Part shown: in pieces, positions 51,041-61,503 of the stretch
How positions within the stretch are numbered: the first letter of the stretch is position 1
Layout of the letters: each line of letters begins with the position of its first letter
NCBI GenBank assembly: GCA_029265085.1
Contig: JAJUJY010000008.1
Location: 1-62,777 of the forward strand
Origin: Chloroflexota bacterium
GTDB lineage: Bacteria; Chloroflexota; Anaerolineae; Anaerolineales; Anaerolineaceae
DNA: 62,777 nt
Direction: 5' to 3'
The notes under the pieces: generated by a model
What the model was told of the DNA's origin: nothing
What the model saw: the letters and a program-made list of their open reading frames with translations, nothing else
Database searches by the model: none
Program-made: the position numbers and the translations under genes

Positions 51041-52252
51041 ATGCAGCGCTGGATCCGGATTTTCCTTTTAATATTCACCGCGGCCATCAATCTGGCGATG
51101 CGTCCTTACGCGCCATCCGTAATTGAGATTAACGCCGTAGATGTCACGTACCAGTTTGGTGAGCAAGCCACATTTACAGCACAAGTAACTGATGCAGCCG
51201 CCATTCAGGAAGCTTTTTTGTTTATTGAACCGCAAGGCCAAAATACTCGGCTAGAAAAAATAACCATTTCTCCGGATGGGCTGATTTCATACACCCTGGA
51301 TATTCAATCAAATGGTCTTCGTCCATTCACGACAGTTACGTATTGGTTTCAACTTAAATTAGCGGATGGGCAAGATATTACCAGCTCACGTTTTCGTTTT
51401 GAATACGAAGACAACCGTTTTGAGTGGCAGCGATTAGCGAATGATCAATTTACTGTATCGTGGATTGATGGTGATCTTGAATTTGGTCAATCGGCCGTCA
51501 ATAGCGCGCGAAATGGCCTGGAATCAATCCGGCAGATTCTTCCGGCTGAACTTCCAACCCCCTTAAAGATCTTTATCTATCCAAGCCCGCTTGATATGCA
51601 GGAAGCCCTTAAATTAACCAATACACCCTGGGCAACCGGCCATGCCAGTCCAGACCTGGGGGTAATTATCCTTTCCATACCTCCTGGTCCAGACCAAAGA
51701 GCAGAGATGGAACGGCAAATTCCCCATGAGATGATGCATGTGCTGCTCTACCAAATCACGGGGAATGAATATGGTCAGCTGCCCGCCTGGTTAGTAGAAG
51801 GCTTTGCCTCAATCGCAGAAATTTATCCAAACCCGGATTATGAACGTGTGCTGCAAAAGAATATCCAGGCAAACTCATTGCTCCCCTTGCAGTCATTGTG
51901 TGAAGCATTTCCGCGGGATGCCTCCGGAGCATTTCTTGCCTATGCGCAGTCTGCTTCTTTTGCACGGTTTCTCTATCAAAATTATGGCTCTTCCGGCCTG
52001 TTAAAACTCATTCGCCAATATTTAGACGGAATGGGCTGCAGCGAAGCTGTCACTGCTGCCTGGGATACTCCCCTGTCGCAGTTAGAACTGCGTTGGCAGC
52101 AAGAAACGCTGGGCATGAATGTTGGCAGTTTAGCCTTTCAAAAAATCTTACCTTACCTTGTGATTGGGCTATTGATGCTGATCCCGATTGTGATCACCAT
52201 CCTTCTCCCTCGCCGCACAGCCAATCACGCAATACCTGAAAACAAGGGATAG
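51041..52252 (+). CDS. Membrane-anchored gluzincin-type metallopeptidase (peptidase MA-like)
   Basis: 403 residues. An N-terminal hydrophobic signal segment (about 5-20) is followed by a beta-rich domain (about 25-125). A peptidase MA-like domain then carries HEMMH (229-233) and the downstream glutamate in WLVEGFASIAE. A C-terminal membrane helix (about 368-390, VIGLLMLIPIVITILL) and basic tail anchor it with the catalytic domain outside. A GGGGGGAGGAG site precedes the ATG. It probably processes exported proteins, consistent with co-transcription with the RseP protease. Confidence 0.85.
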   Translation: MQRWIRIFLLIFTAAINLAMRPYAPSVIEINAVDVTYQFGEQATFTAQVTDAAAIQEAFLFIEPQGQNTRLEKITISPDGLISYTLDIQSNGLRPFTTVTYWFQLKLADGQDITSSRFRFEYEDNRFEWQRLANDQFTVSWIDGDLEFGQSAVNSARNGLESIRQILPAELPTPLKIFIYPSPLDMQEALKLTNTPWATGHASPDLGVIILSIPPGPDQRAEMERQIPHEMMHVLLYQITGNEYGQLPAWLVEGFASIAEIYPNPDYERVLQKNIQANSLLPLQSLCEAFPRDASGAFLAYAQSASFARFLYQNYGSSGLLKLIRQYLDGMGCSEAVTAAWDTPLSQLELRWQQETLGMNVGSLAFQKILPYLVIGLLMLIPIVITILLPRRTANHAIPENKG

Positions 52253-52254
52253 CC

Positions 52255-52545
52255 ATGAATAGACAACCCACCCGCCTGCATGCGGTAGTTGAGGGATTGG
52301 TACAGGGTGTGGGCTTTCGACAGTTTGTCCTGATGAAAGCCATTGAACTCGACCTGGTTGGATGGGTTCGCAACACCTATGATGGAAATGTAGAGGTCCT
52401 TGCTGAAGGGCCGCGCTTTGCTCTGGATGAGCTGCTGGACGCCCTGCAAAAAGGACCTCGTTCTGCCTTTGTGACCAAAATCAGCCAGGATTGGCTGCCT
52501 GCGACCGGCGAATTTGTAGATTTTGAAGTACGCCGGACGGTTTAA
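52255..52545 (+). CDS. acyP: Acylphosphatase
   Basis: 96 residues, the normal size. The catalytic arginine is Arg22 in VQGVGFRQF and the catalytic asparagine Asn40 in [14 protein letters not shown]. It hydrolyses acyl phosphates such as carbamoyl and acetyl phosphate in the cytoplasm. It starts two bases after the peptidase gene stop and ends convergently with uvrB, their stop codons sharing bases, so it is the last gene of the rseP operon. Confidence 0.95.
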   Translation: MNRQPTRLHAVVEGLVQGVGFRQFVLMKAIELDLVGWVRNTYDGNVEVLAEGPRFALDELLDALQKGPRSAFVTKISQDWLPATGEFVDFEVRRTV

Positions 52546-54596
52546 TTTAATTCACCAGACAACAATTTTGCTTTTTGCCAGGGCGGCATATCTGTCTCTG
52601 CTGCAAGCACTTCCCGCAGCTCAAAGATTTGGTCGCGCAAAGCAGCTGCCTTCTCAAATTCCAGATCTTTTGCTGCCTGTTTCATTTGCTTTTCTAATTC
52701 AGAAATAATCCGTTTCAATTCGTTAGGCGGGATTGGTGTAAAACCAGGTTTGCCGCCCGCTGCATATTCGCCGCGCTTCTCAGCCACCCCTTGCGGCGAA
52801 GCGGTCAGATGTTCGGTGATATCGTGAATGGCTTTAATAATACCAACTGGTTCAATCCCGTGTTCTTTGTTGAAAGCGTCTTGTTTTGCTCGGCGGCGAT
52901 TGGTCTCATCAATCGCTTTACGCATTGAGTCTGTGACACGGTCTGCATACATGATCACCTGTCCGCTGACATGCCGTGCTGCCCGGCCGATGGTTTGAAT
53001 CAGCGCAGTAGCAGACCGCAAGAATCCTTCTTTGTCTGCATCCAGGATAGCGACCAGGCTCACCTCGGGTAAATCCAGACCTTCACGCAGCAGGTTGATC
53101 CCAACCACCACATCAAAGACACCCAGGCGCAGATCCCGCAAGATTCCAACGCGCTCTAAAGTTTCCACTTCCGAATGCAAGTAGTGAACTTTGATGCCCA
53201 ATTCCATCAAGTACTCAGATAAATCTTCAGCCATCCGTTTGGTCAGAGTTGTAACCAATACACGTTGACCTTTCTCTACTCTGGCGTGGATCTCTCCCAC
53301 CAGATCGTCCACCTGTCCACGGGTCGGACGAATCTCCACCTGGGGATCTAGCAACCCGGTTGGCCGGATAATCTGCTCTACCACCTGGTCGGCTTTTTCC
53401 ATTTCATAGGGTCCAGGGGTTGCAGATGTGTAAACTGTGAACCCCATATGCTGTTCAAATTCATCAAATTTTAACGGGCGGTTGTCCATCGCTGAAGGCA
53501 GGCGAAAACCGTATTCCACCAACGTTGATTTGCGAGATTGATCTCCGTGATACATACCGCGAATTTGCGGAATGGTCATATGAGATTCATCAATAAATAA
53601 GAGATAGTCGCTGGGCAGATAGTCAACCAGTGTCCAGGGCGGTGATCCTGGCTCGCGCTGATCGAGATGACGTGAATAGTTCTCAATTCCGGAACAGTAT
53701 CCTACCTCGCGCAGCATTTCCAGATCATACCTGGCACGCTGCTCCATGCGCTGCGCTTCCAACAACTTATTATTTTGCCGCAAGAATTTAAGCCGAAGTT
53801 CCAGTTCATCTTCAATATCTTGAATTGCCTTCTTCAGGCGGTCCTCCTGGGTGATGTAATGTTTGGCCGGGTAAATCGAGATGGTTTCCGGTTCACTAAT
53901 CAATTCCCCGGTCAATGGATTCACTGCCTGAATTCGCTCGACCTCATCACCAAAGAACGTAACCCGATAAGTCAGCCTATCCTCATATGCGGGAAAAACA
54001 TCTAAAGTATCCCCGCGAACCCGAAAAGTACCCGGGCGAAGGTCAATATCATTCCTTTGGTATTGGCTTTCAATTAACTGGCGCAGTAAGGCGTTCCGGC
54101 GGTAGATTGCGCCGCACTCCAGATTGATCACTACTTTACCGTAGGCTTCCGGGCTGCCTAAGCCATAAATACACGAGACCGAGGCAACAATAACCACATC
54201 CCTGCGCGACATCAAAGCGGTGGTTGCGGCAAGGCGCAGCCGGTCAATCTCCTCATTGATTTGAGTCTCTTTTTCAATATACAGGTCGTGCTGTGGAACG
54301 TACGCTTCCGGTTGGTAGTAATCATAATATGAGACAAAATACTCTACAGCATTTTCCGGAAAGAATTCTTTAAATTCTGCATACAGTTGTGCAGCCAGGG
54401 TCTTGTTATGCGCCATTATCAATGCAGGCATCTGCATTTGTTGGATCACATTTGCCATCGTAAAGGTTTTTCCAGTGCCAGTTGCGCCTAATAATACCTG
54501 GTTGTGCATTCCAGACTGGATTCCACCCACTAATTGTCGAATCGCTTCCGGCTGGTCGCCGGTTGGTTGGTAAGGAGCGTTTAATTTGAATTCCAT
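52542..54596 (-). CDS. uvrB: Excinuclease ABC subunit B
   Basis: 684 residues, the usual UvrB size. The Walker A motif GATGTGKT is at 37-44, the damage-probing beta-hairpin region is [12 protein letters not shown], helicase motifs include DESHMTIPQ and [18 protein letters not shown], and a C-terminal UVR domain (about 640-680, [15 protein letters not shown]) binds UvrC. It verifies bulky DNA lesions in nucleotide excision repair. Its promoter (54691-54719) stands directly after the histidine kinase stop codon, so it can be expressed apart from the pth-mfd operon. The transcription-repair coupling factor Mfd is encoded upstream on the same strand. Confidence 0.98.
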   Translation of the reverse strand: MEFKLNAPYQPTGDQPEAIRQLVGGIQSGMHNQVLLGATGTGKTFTMANVIQQMQMPALIMAHNKTLAAQLYAEFKEFFPENAVEYFVSYYDYYQPEAYVPQHDLYIEKETQINEEIDRLRLAATTALMSRRDVVIVASVSCIYGLGSPEAYGKVVINLECGAIYRRNALLRQLIESQYQRNDIDLRPGTFRVRGDTLDVFPAYEDRLTYRVTFFGDEVERIQAVNPLTGELISEPETISIYPAKHYITQEDRLKKAIQDIEDELELRLKFLRQNNKLLEAQRMEQRARYDLEMLREVGYCSGIENYSRHLDQREPGSPPWTLVDYLPSDYLLFIDESHMTIPQIRGMYHGDQSRKSTLVEYGFRLPSAMDNRPLKFDEFEQHMGFTVYTSATPGPYEMEKADQVVEQIIRPTGLLDPQVEIRPTRGQVDDLVGEIHARVEKGQRVLVTTLTKRMAEDLSEYLMELGIKVHYLHSEVETLERVGILRDLRLGVFDVVVGINLLREGLDLPEVSLVAILDADKEGFLRSATALIQTIGRAARHVSGQVIMYADRVTDSMRKAIDETNRRRAKQDAFNKEHGIEPVGIIKAIHDITEHLTASPQGVAEKRGEYAAGGKPGFTPIPPNELKRIISELEKQMKQAAKDLEFEKAAALRDQIFELREVLAAETDMPPWQKAKLLSGELN

Positions 54597-54690
54597 ACTT
54601 CACCCATTTGAACAAACAGACGAATAAACAACGTTTCAAACGGAAAAGAACGATTGTCTTTTCACGCCGACAAATAAAACAGATTTTCTA

Positions 54691-54719
54691 ATTCTACCAG
54701 CCTTAATGGGGATTTTCAA
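54691..54719 (-). promoter_or_regulatory. Promoter of uvrB
   Basis: On the - strand TTGAAA (54719-54714), a 17-base spacer and TAGAAT (54696-54691), directly after the histidine kinase stop and about 88 bases before the uvrB leader ends. No LexA-type palindrome is evident in the leader. Confidence 0.6.
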
Positions 54720-56099
54720 CTATGATTTGGTCGCTGCAGGTAAAGTCAGGGTAAACTCAGCTCCACCCTCCGGGTGATTACCACCCTTCAAATCCCCGCC
54801 ATGTGCCAGCGCCAGTTGGCGGGCAATCGCCAGGCCAAGCCCTGTTCCCCCGGCCTCGCGGCTGCGCGCCCGGTCCGCTCGGAAGAACCGTTCAAACAAA
54901 TGGTCCAATGCATCCGCTGGAATCCCCGGTCCAGTATCGCGCACATTGATCGTATGTTGGCTCTCACCACAGGTGATGCGAAGGAATATTTTTCCACCGG
55001 TGGGACTGTAGCGGATGGCATTAATCAGTAAATTATTTAGTATCTGCTCTAACCGGGCTGGATCGGCTTTAACCACAGCAGAGGTATGATCACAAACTGG
55101 TTGAAACACCAAGGTAATTCGCCGGGCATCCACAGACGGCTGAAAACGATCCGCAACCCGAGATACCAGAACATTTAAATCAATCGGCAGGCAATCTAAT
55201 TTCAATTCACCTGCATCAGCCAGAGCAAGGGTCCGTAAGTCTTCCACTAAGCGAGATAAGAATTCATTTTGATCCAAAATCTTTTGTAGATTCTCCGCAT
55301 CCGTTGGATAGACACCATCCAACATGGCTTCAATCTGCGCCCGTTGAACAGACAAAGGCGTGCGTAATTCATGGGCAATATCAGCCGTCATGGCTTTACG
55401 GCGCTCTTCCGATCGCTGTAACGATCCCGCCATTTGATTAAATGTGGTGGCCAAGGTTGAAAGTTCATCTGAGCCGTGCACTGGAACACGCTGAGACAAA
55501 TCGCCAGTGGCCATTTGCCGTGCAGCCTGTGTCAATCCCTGGATCGGGCGCAATAACCTTGCTGCCAGAACCAATGCCAAACCCAAGGCAATTACAATCG
55601 CAACCAATCCAGCTTGCAAAGCAGAACTATTCAAACTTTGCAGAAGCGGCTGCTCTACCCCGCGTTGCAAAGCACCACCACCGGCTACTAACAAATATCC
55701 AATTATATTGCCTTTTGAATCGGTTAGTTTAATCGCCTGTTCCAACACTGCCTGTGAAATTTTGTCGCCGGCAGCGTTTCCGGAAGAATCATAAATCAAA
55801 TTGCCATCGGTACTAACCAGTTGGATTTGCTGCCCCATCATCATGCCCATTGCCTGTCCATGGCGGCGTCCCATCATATTGGGAGCAGCAATCAGTTCTT
55901 CCACCCCTTGCCATGAGCCGTAGGTCTGGTAATATGCTTCCAATTCATCCACCATGCCAGACATGCCGACCATGCCTCCGCGAAAGAGGTAATTTTCTAG
56001 CTGCGCGGCCACATTAAATCGCACAAAAAACACAGTCGCCAATATTGCCGTGACCACGACCATTAGAAGAGAAAGGAACAACCGCCAGCGCATGGACAT
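54720..56099 (-). CDS. Sensor histidine kinase (HAMP, HisKA, HATPase) with a methionine-rich sensor loop
   Basis: 459 residues from the ATG at 56099; a longer reading from 56141 overlaps the regulator gene. Two membrane helices (about 5-28 and 160-180) bracket an extracytoplasmic sensor region. A HAMP domain (about 182-235), the phosphorylated histidine in ADIAHELRTPLS and an ATPase domain with LNNLLINAIRYSP, DTGPGIP and GGTGLGLAIARQLALAHGG follow. The sensor region is rich in Met with interspersed His and Gly, a pattern often seen in copper- or other soft-metal-binding sites, but the ligand is not proven. It is the partner of the response regulator encoded just upstream. Confidence 0.93.
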   Translation of the reverse strand: MSMRWRLFLSLLMVVVTAILATVFFVRFNVAAQLENYLFRGGMVGMSGMVDELEAYYQTYGSWQGVEELIAAPNMMGRRHGQAMGMMMGQQIQLVSTDGNLIYDSSGNAAGDKISQAVLEQAIKLTDSKGNIIGYLLVAGGGALQRGVEQPLLQSLNSSALQAGLVAIVIALGLALVLAARLLRPIQGLTQAARQMATGDLSQRVPVHGSDELSTLATTFNQMAGSLQRSEERRKAMTADIAHELRTPLSVQRAQIEAMLDGVYPTDAENLQKILDQNEFLSRLVEDLRTLALADAGELKLDCLPIDLNVLVSRVADRFQPSVDARRITLVFQPVCDHTSAVVKADPARLEQILNNLLINAIRYSPTGGKIFLRITCGESQHTINVRDTGPGIPADALDHLFERFFRADRARSREAGGTGLGLAIARQLALAHGGDLKGGNHPEGGAEFTLTLPAATKS

Positions 56100-56109
56100 T
56101 GAATAATCC

Positions 56110-56793
56110 TCAAATCTTCCGGAATCGATACCCAACACCAAAGATCGTTTCTATATATTGGGGTTTCTTTGGATCAGCTTCCAGTTTTGCCCGTAAATTC
56201 TTTACATGCGCATCCACCGTTCGTTCATATCCTTCATAGGCCACACCTTGCACTGATTCCAGAAGTTGTAACCGAGAAAATGCACGTCCTGGTTGAGCCG
56301 CCAGGGTTGCCAGAATACCAAATTCTGTTGGGGTTAATTCTAATAACTGCCGTTTACGAAACACCTGGTGCGCATCCAGGTCTATTTCTAAATCCATGAT
56401 GACAATCTTTTGTTGGACAGGTTGAGGCTGCGCGCCGCTCCGGCGCAAAACCGCACGCACCCTGGCCACCACCTCTCGTGGGGAATAGGGTTTGGTAACA
56501 TAATCATCTGCCCCCAATTCCAACCCGATTAATCGGTCAGCTTCCTCCACTCGGGCAGTAACCATAATAATAGGGGTATCCGATTTTCTGCGAATCTCTC
56601 GGGCTACATCCAAACCATCCATTCCGGGTAAATTCAAATCCAGTAATACCAGGTCGGGTTTGTTATGTTCCCAAATGGACAACCCTTGATCGCCACGAAA
56701 AGCGGTTTCGACCACAAACCCACCCCGCTCCAGGTAGGTCTGCAATACTTTTACCAGTTCAGGTTCATCTTCGATAATCAGGATTTTTGCCAT
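56110..56793 (-). CDS. OmpR/PhoB-family response regulator
   Basis: 227 residues. The receiver domain has the acidic pocket EDE (8-10), the phosphorylation aspartate Asp52 in LVLLDLNLPGMDG, Thr79 and Lys101 in VTKPYSPREVVARV. The C-terminal winged helix (about 130-225) ends in YIETIFGVGYRFRKI. It overlaps the end of mfd by 16 bases, so translation is probably coupled. With the kinase downstream it forms a two-component pair; the target genes are not identified. Confidence 0.96.
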   Translation of the reverse strand: MAKILIIEDEPELVKVLQTYLERGGFVVETAFRGDQGLSIWEHNKPDLVLLDLNLPGMDGLDVAREIRRKSDTPIIMVTARVEEADRLIGLELGADDYVTKPYSPREVVARVRAVLRRSGAQPQPVQQKIVIMDLEIDLDAHQVFRKRQLLELTPTEFGILATLAAQPGRAFSRLQLLESVQGVAYEGYERTVDAHVKNLRAKLEADPKKPQYIETIFGVGYRFRKI

Positions 56794-59700
56794 GATTTGA
56801 TTATAGCAGACAAGATTTCCAGCAATTCATCCTGCCACGCACTATTACTGTTATCAAACGGAATCCAATAAGCATTCTTTCCAGCTCGCGCGCGTTGGCC
56901 GATATTGGGTAATTTCCGCGAAGCCATCCCTTCCGGCAAAGGCGGGAAGCGCAGCACCAATTGATCACCTTCTACAGCCACGGAGACCAGCCCAGCATCC
57001 TCTGCGCGCATACGTATGCGGATTTGATAGAGCAAATTTCTCACCTGGTCAGGTAAAGGTCCAAAACGATCCTCAAATTCTTTTTGTAAGGCATCCAGCT
57101 CGGACTCATCTTTAACATCTGCAATCCGGCGGTAAAGGCTTAAACGGACATTTTGTTCCGGCACATACCGCACCGGGATTCCAGTGGGTAATGGTAATTC
57201 AACGCTAACGGCCATGCTCAGTTCTTTAATATCGCGCAGTTGTTCTTCCGGTCCGGGCATTCCGCTGATTGCGCGCATCTGCCGCACCGCTTGCGCTAAC
57301 AGCCGGGTGTATAAATGAAAACCTACACTGGCGATATACCCATGCTGGCGGCTTCCCAATAATTCACCTGCTCCGCGCATTTCCAGATCGCGCATGGCAA
57401 TGGAATACCCAGCACCTAATTGCGTGTTTTCAGCAATCACTTCCAGGCGTTCTTGGCCTTCCGGTGTGGGCGGTTTCTTTCGGTGGCGGAAGAAATAGGC
57501 ATAAGCCCGCTGAGCTCCGCGCCCCACCCGGCCACGCAGTTGATAAAGCTGCGCAAGCCCAAAGGCATCTCCACGGTCAACAATCAACGTGTTTGCATTC
57601 GGAATATCCAGACCGGATTCAATAATGGACGTACAAAGCAGCACATCAATATCACCGTGGGTAAACTGCTGCATCACAGCAGCAAGTTCGCCTTCGTTCA
57701 TCTGTCCATGGCCTACGCCTACCCGCGCTTCAGGAACTAATTTATTTAAATGCCGTTCCATCGCCCGGATGGTCTGCACCCGGTTATGCACAAAGAAAAC
57801 CTGTCCCCCCCGCTCCAACTCTCGTAAAATTGCTTGCCGCACCAGCCGTGGAGAATAAGGGCCGATATGGGTAATAATTGGCAGCCGCTCAGCGGGTGGA
57901 GTATTTATTACCGAGATATCCCTCACTCCAGTCAAAGCCATATACAACGTGCGCGGAATGGGTGTCGCGGTCAAAGTCAACACATCGATTTCCGTGCGCA
58001 ACTTCTTGAAATGCTCCTTGTGGGTCACACCAAAACGCTGTTCTTCATCAATAATCAGCAGCCCTAAATCTTTAAATACCACATCGGGCTGGATCAACCG
58101 GTGTGTGCCGATTAAAATATCCACCTCACCCAGGATGAGCCGCACCAAAATTTCTTCCTGCTCCTTTGGCGTGCGGAAGCGTGAAAGCATTTCGACTTTC
58201 ACCGGGAAAGCAGCCAACCGTTGGCGGAAGGTTTCATAATGCTGCTGCGCCAGGACGGTGGTGGGGACCAATATCGCCACCTGTTTGCCATCCATCACCG
58301 CTTTAAAAGCCGCTCGTAACGCAACCTCCGTTTTCCCGTATCCTACATCGCCGCATAAGAGACGATCCATCGGCCGTTCTTTTTCCATATCTTGTTTGAC
58401 CTGGCCAATAGCCTTCAGTTGATCATCTGTTTCCACATAGGGAAAACTGGCCTCTAAATCCTGCTGCCAGGTCGTATCCTGGGCGAAAGAAAATCCTTTT
58501 GCCACTTGCCGTTTGGCATACAATTCCAACAATTCCTGAGCAATTTCAAGAACTGCCTCGCGAACTTTTTGTTTCGCCTGTGACCATTCCTGCGACCCCA
58601 ACCGGGTTGGCGTAGGGTCTTCTCCGCTGGGACCAATATAACGACTTAACCGGTCGGCTTGATGAACAGGAACAAATAATTGGTCGCCCGCATAATATTC
58701 CACACATAAAAACTCTCGTTCCACACCATCTAATGTGCGCTGAACCAGTCCACTAAAACGACCAATTCCATAATCTACATGAACAACCCAATCTCCCGGG
58801 CGCAGATCGGCATAGATGGCTTCTGGGGCTTCTGCAATAGGCCGCTGGCGCTGGCGCGGTTGAGGACGCTCCCAACCGAAAATTTCACTATCGGTTAATA
58901 AATGAAATTGTGTTCCGTTATCCAGGGAAAGCGACCAGCCTTCACTTAATGTGCCGCTTTGAAACTCCGGAATCAATTCACGGCAGTCTTCTCGCTGCTG
59001 TTCATCCCACAATTCCTTCAACCGGGAAATTTGTCGTGAAACAACCAGCACCCTGTCTTTCTTTTCACACATACCGGAGACAAATTCCATCACCGCTTTC
59101 AACCGCCCCCCAAAACGCGGTCCTGAATGAAAATGCTCAGCCAGTTCTACCGGAACCTCAGCCAGGGAATGCCCCAATTCCACCCAGGTATGCCCAGTCA
59201 GAGAATCCTGCACTTCTGACCAGGTCAGGTATGGAATAGGGAATTGTTCATCCAGGGTTCCTTCGGCAATACTTTCATTGCGCAGCTTGACTGCCTGCTC
59301 TTCAATTTCATTGGCAACACTTTGCAGATACCCCATATCATCCACCAGCACCAATGATTTTTGCGGCAGGTAATCCAAAATACTGGCCTGTGCTGGATGA
59401 ACCTGAGAAATATAAAATTCGTCAATGTCTGCCGCTTCGAGATTTAATCCGACTGCTTTTCCAGGCAGAACCTCCCTGGCGGGGGTAATCATGACCTGCT
59501 CCAGCCTGGAGATGGTTCGCTGCGAGGCCGGATCAAACTGCCGCAGTGTATCAACCTCATCACCAAAGAAATCTAAACGGACAGGGTAAGACTCTGCTGG
59601 CGGCCAAATATCCAGCAATCCGCCGCGGTGGGAAAATTGTCCCGGCTGAACAACAATATCAGCTGGTTCATAGCCAATATCCACCCAGGCACGCTGCAGG

Positions 59701-60170
59701 GTTTCTGGTGGAATCTGCTGACCAACCTTAACCAGGCGGCTGGCTTTGATAAAATCTCGGCGCGGCAAAGTGCGGGTCATCACCGCCCGCACAGGGGCAA
59801 CCAGAATGGGTACGCGGGAAGGTTTAGGGAAAAAGGGAAAATGGTACAAAGCCAGGGATGTTAATGCCTGCAGCCTGTCACGGCGTGTAACGGTTCCCCA
59901 GGCAGCCTGTTCATAAAACAAGGGATTGGGCTCCGGGAAATATTGCCGGGCTGCATCCTTAACCCAAAAACCCAATTCATCCAACAAAGTCAAAGCCCGA
60001 TCTGTCCGGTCTGTAATTAATAAAATCGGCACAGCAAGATCCTGATGCAAGGCAGACAATAAAGGCAATCTGGCTGAGCGCATTAATCCTAATCCGGGAA
60101 GTTTTACGCCTTCACGGATATCAGCTAACAGGCTTTGATATGAGGATACACCTTGAAGATTCGCTAACAC
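56778..60170 (-). CDS. mfd: Transcription-repair coupling factor
   Basis: 1130 residues from a GTG start. Domain order is a UvrB-like N-terminal region (about 1-340), the RNA polymerase-interacting domain with GDWVVHVDYGIGRFSGL (near 465-480), the RecG-like translocase with Walker A GDVGYGKTEVALRAAF, DEEQ box IIDEEQRFGV, motif III LTATPIPRTLYMAL, and the TRCF C-terminal domain (about 960-1080). It displaces stalled RNA polymerase and recruits UvrA. It lies 17 bases after pth and overlaps the response regulator gene. Confidence 0.98.
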   Translation of the reverse strand: MLANLQGVSSYQSLLADIREGVKLPGLGLMRSARLPLLSALHQDLAVPILLITDRTDRALTLLDELGFWVKDAARQYFPEPNPLFYEQAAWGTVTRRDRLQALTSLALYHFPFFPKPSRVPILVAPVRAVMTRTLPRRDFIKASRLVKVGQQIPPETLQRAWVDIGYEPADIVVQPGQFSHRGGLLDIWPPAESYPVRLDFFGDEVDTLRQFDPASQRTISRLEQVMITPAREVLPGKAVGLNLEAADIDEFYISQVHPAQASILDYLPQKSLVLVDDMGYLQSVANEIEEQAVKLRNESIAEGTLDEQFPIPYLTWSEVQDSLTGHTWVELGHSLAEVPVELAEHFHSGPRFGGRLKAVMEFVSGMCEKKDRVLVVSRQISRLKELWDEQQREDCRELIPEFQSGTLSEGWSLSLDNGTQFHLLTDSEIFGWERPQPRQRQRPIAEAPEAIYADLRPGDWVVHVDYGIGRFSGLVQRTLDGVEREFLCVEYYAGDQLFVPVHQADRLSRYIGPSGEDPTPTRLGSQEWSQAKQKVREAVLEIAQELLELYAKRQVAKGFSFAQDTTWQQDLEASFPYVETDDQLKAIGQVKQDMEKERPMDRLLCGDVGYGKTEVALRAAFKAVMDGKQVAILVPTTVLAQQHYETFRQRLAAFPVKVEMLSRFRTPKEQEEILVRLILGEVDILIGTHRLIQPDVVFKDLGLLIIDEEQRFGVTHKEHFKKLRTEIDVLTLTATPIPRTLYMALTGVRDISVINTPPAERLPIITHIGPYSPRLVRQAILRELERGGQVFFVHNRVQTIRAMERHLNKLVPEARVGVGHGQMNEGELAAVMQQFTHGDIDVLLCTSIIESGLDIPNANTLIVDRGDAFGLAQLYQLRGRVGRGAQRAYAYFFRHRKKPPTPEGQERLEVIAENTQLGAGYSIAMRDLEMRGAGELLGSRQHGYIASVGFHLYTRLLAQAVRQMRAISGMPGPEEQLRDIKELSMAVSVELPLPTGIPVRYVPEQNVRLSLYRRIADVKDESELDALQKEFEDRFGPLPDQVRNLLYQIRIRMRAEDAGLVSVAVEGDQLVLRFPPLPEGMASRKLPNIGQRARAGKNAYWIPFDNSNSAWQDELLEILSAIIKSWQKS

Positions 60171-60187
60171 AGCCCTAATCCTTCGAG

Positions 60188-60802
60188 CTAAGCTCCATTT
60201 GACCCATTAAATTGATTCATTGCCGCATCCAATCCACTGGTCATAAAGACTTTTATGGCCTGCACAACACGATCGGAAATAAATTTTAGTTCTGCCTGCT
60301 CCACCTTCGAGAAATCCTGCAAAACATATGCTGCGGGGTCCATTTGCCCTGGCGGCCGGCCAATTCCAAAGCGAAACCGGGCAAAAGTTTGGGTTCCCAA
60401 ACGCTCGATAATTGAAGCAATCCCTTTCTGCCCTGCAGACCCGCCCCCTGGACGCAAACGGATCGTTGCAAATGGCAAATCTAAATCGTCATGCAAAACG
60501 ATTAAATTTTCTAAAGGAACTTTATAAAAACGCATTAACGCAGAAACCGATTCACCGGATAAATTCATATACGTCTGCGGTTTTGCTAAAATCACTTTAC
60601 AGCCTTCAACCATGCCGCTGCCGGTAATCGCTTTGGATTGGACCCGCATCATGCGAATACCAAAGGCTTCGGCAAGTACATCGACCAAGATAAAACCAAT
60701 ATTATGCCGGGTCTTTGCGTACTCCCGGCCTGGATTTCCTAATCCCACAATTAAATAAGTGGGCACAGAGCTATCAGATTGTTCTTTTCCACGCGTAAAC
60801 AT
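60188..60802 (-). CDS. pth: Peptidyl-tRNA hydrolase
   Basis: 204 residues, the usual Pth size with a short N-terminal extension (about 1-14). Catalytic residues are Asn23 in GLGNPGREYAKTRHNIGF and His33, and the aspartate in VLHDDLDLPF. The GGSAGQKGIASII segment completes the family pattern. It releases peptides from prematurely dropped peptidyl-tRNA. It is the first of the pth-mfd-regulator-kinase transcription series on the - strand. Confidence 0.97.
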   Translation of the reverse strand: MFTRGKEQSDSSVPTYLIVGLGNPGREYAKTRHNIGFILVDVLAEAFGIRMMRVQSKAITGSGMVEGCKVILAKPQTYMNLSGESVSALMRFYKVPLENLIVLHDDLDLPFATIRLRPGGGSAGQKGIASIIERLGTQTFARFRFGIGRPPGQMDPAAYVLQDFSKVEQAELKFISDRVVQAIKVFMTSGLDAAMNQFNGSNGA

Positions 60803-60828
60803 TCGCTACCCTGTCAAAAAAAAAAGAT

Positions 60829-61464
60829 TTAATGCCGGTGCGTAATTTGTCTTAAGATGCGATACACACCGATGAACACAAATACCAAAAAAGTAAATGC
60901 AATCCCTTGAATAATCCAATAGGCCAAATCAGATTGCCTGATCACAGCCGGGTTGGGTGGAAGAGGCGTTACCGTTTGGCGTGTTTCCGTTGCAGCTGGC
61001 TGCATGGTGATTGTTGGCAAGGGAGCAAGGCTCGTTTGATTGACCACACCAGAAAGTGTTTCAATCGGTGTGTAATTTCGCACACGCAAATCTTTCACCA
61101 GCGCTTCTTTCGTAGTTCCATCCACAGCTACAGCCCGAAGTAAGATTTGATAATCTCCATCTGTGATGGTAGTTGTATCCCAACTTGCTAAAAGGCCAGA
61201 TTCGCCTGCCTGAGTACCCTGTCCAACCAGAAACCACGTTGAGGTTGTGTCATTCATATAGGTAAAGAACACCTCAAACGAACGGTATTGGTCAGCCGGT
61301 AGATCCCCCATAATCATCACGACCCCGCGTAAGGCTTCTCCTTCCAGTGGCGTGAGGATAATCGGCGGGTTTGCAGCTTGAATTGGCGGTTGAATCAGAA
61401 ACCACCCGCTTAATAAGATTGTTGCCAGCCACCCCAGGAATTGCATAACAAGTAAGTTTAACAT
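60829..61464 (-). CDS. Hypothetical exported membrane-anchored protein
   Basis: 211 residues that I do not recognise as a known family. An N-terminal hydrophobic signal or anchor (about 3-29) is followed by a beta-rich domain (about 32-135, with LTPLEGEALRGVVMIMG and WDTTTITDGDYQILLRAV that resemble Ig-like or fibronectin-type strands), a Pro/Thr-rich linker (about 140-175) and a C-terminal membrane helix (about 182-203). The catalytic or binding role is unknown. It lies just before pth on the - strand with a 26-base gap, so it may be co-transcribed with it. Confidence 0.75.
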   Translation of the reverse strand: MLNLLVMQFLGWLATILLSGWFLIQPPIQAANPPIILTPLEGEALRGVVMIMGDLPADQYRSFEVFFTYMNDTTSTWFLVGQGTQAGESGLLASWDTTTITDGDYQILLRAVAVDGTTKEALVKDLRVRNYTPIETLSGVVNQTSLAPLPTITMQPAATETRQTVTPLPPNPAVIRQSDLAYWIIQGIAFTFLVFVFIGVYRILRQITHRH

Positions 61465-61503
61465 GAGTGGCAGAAAGATGCAAATTGAGCCTACCTAAAA
61501 TTT

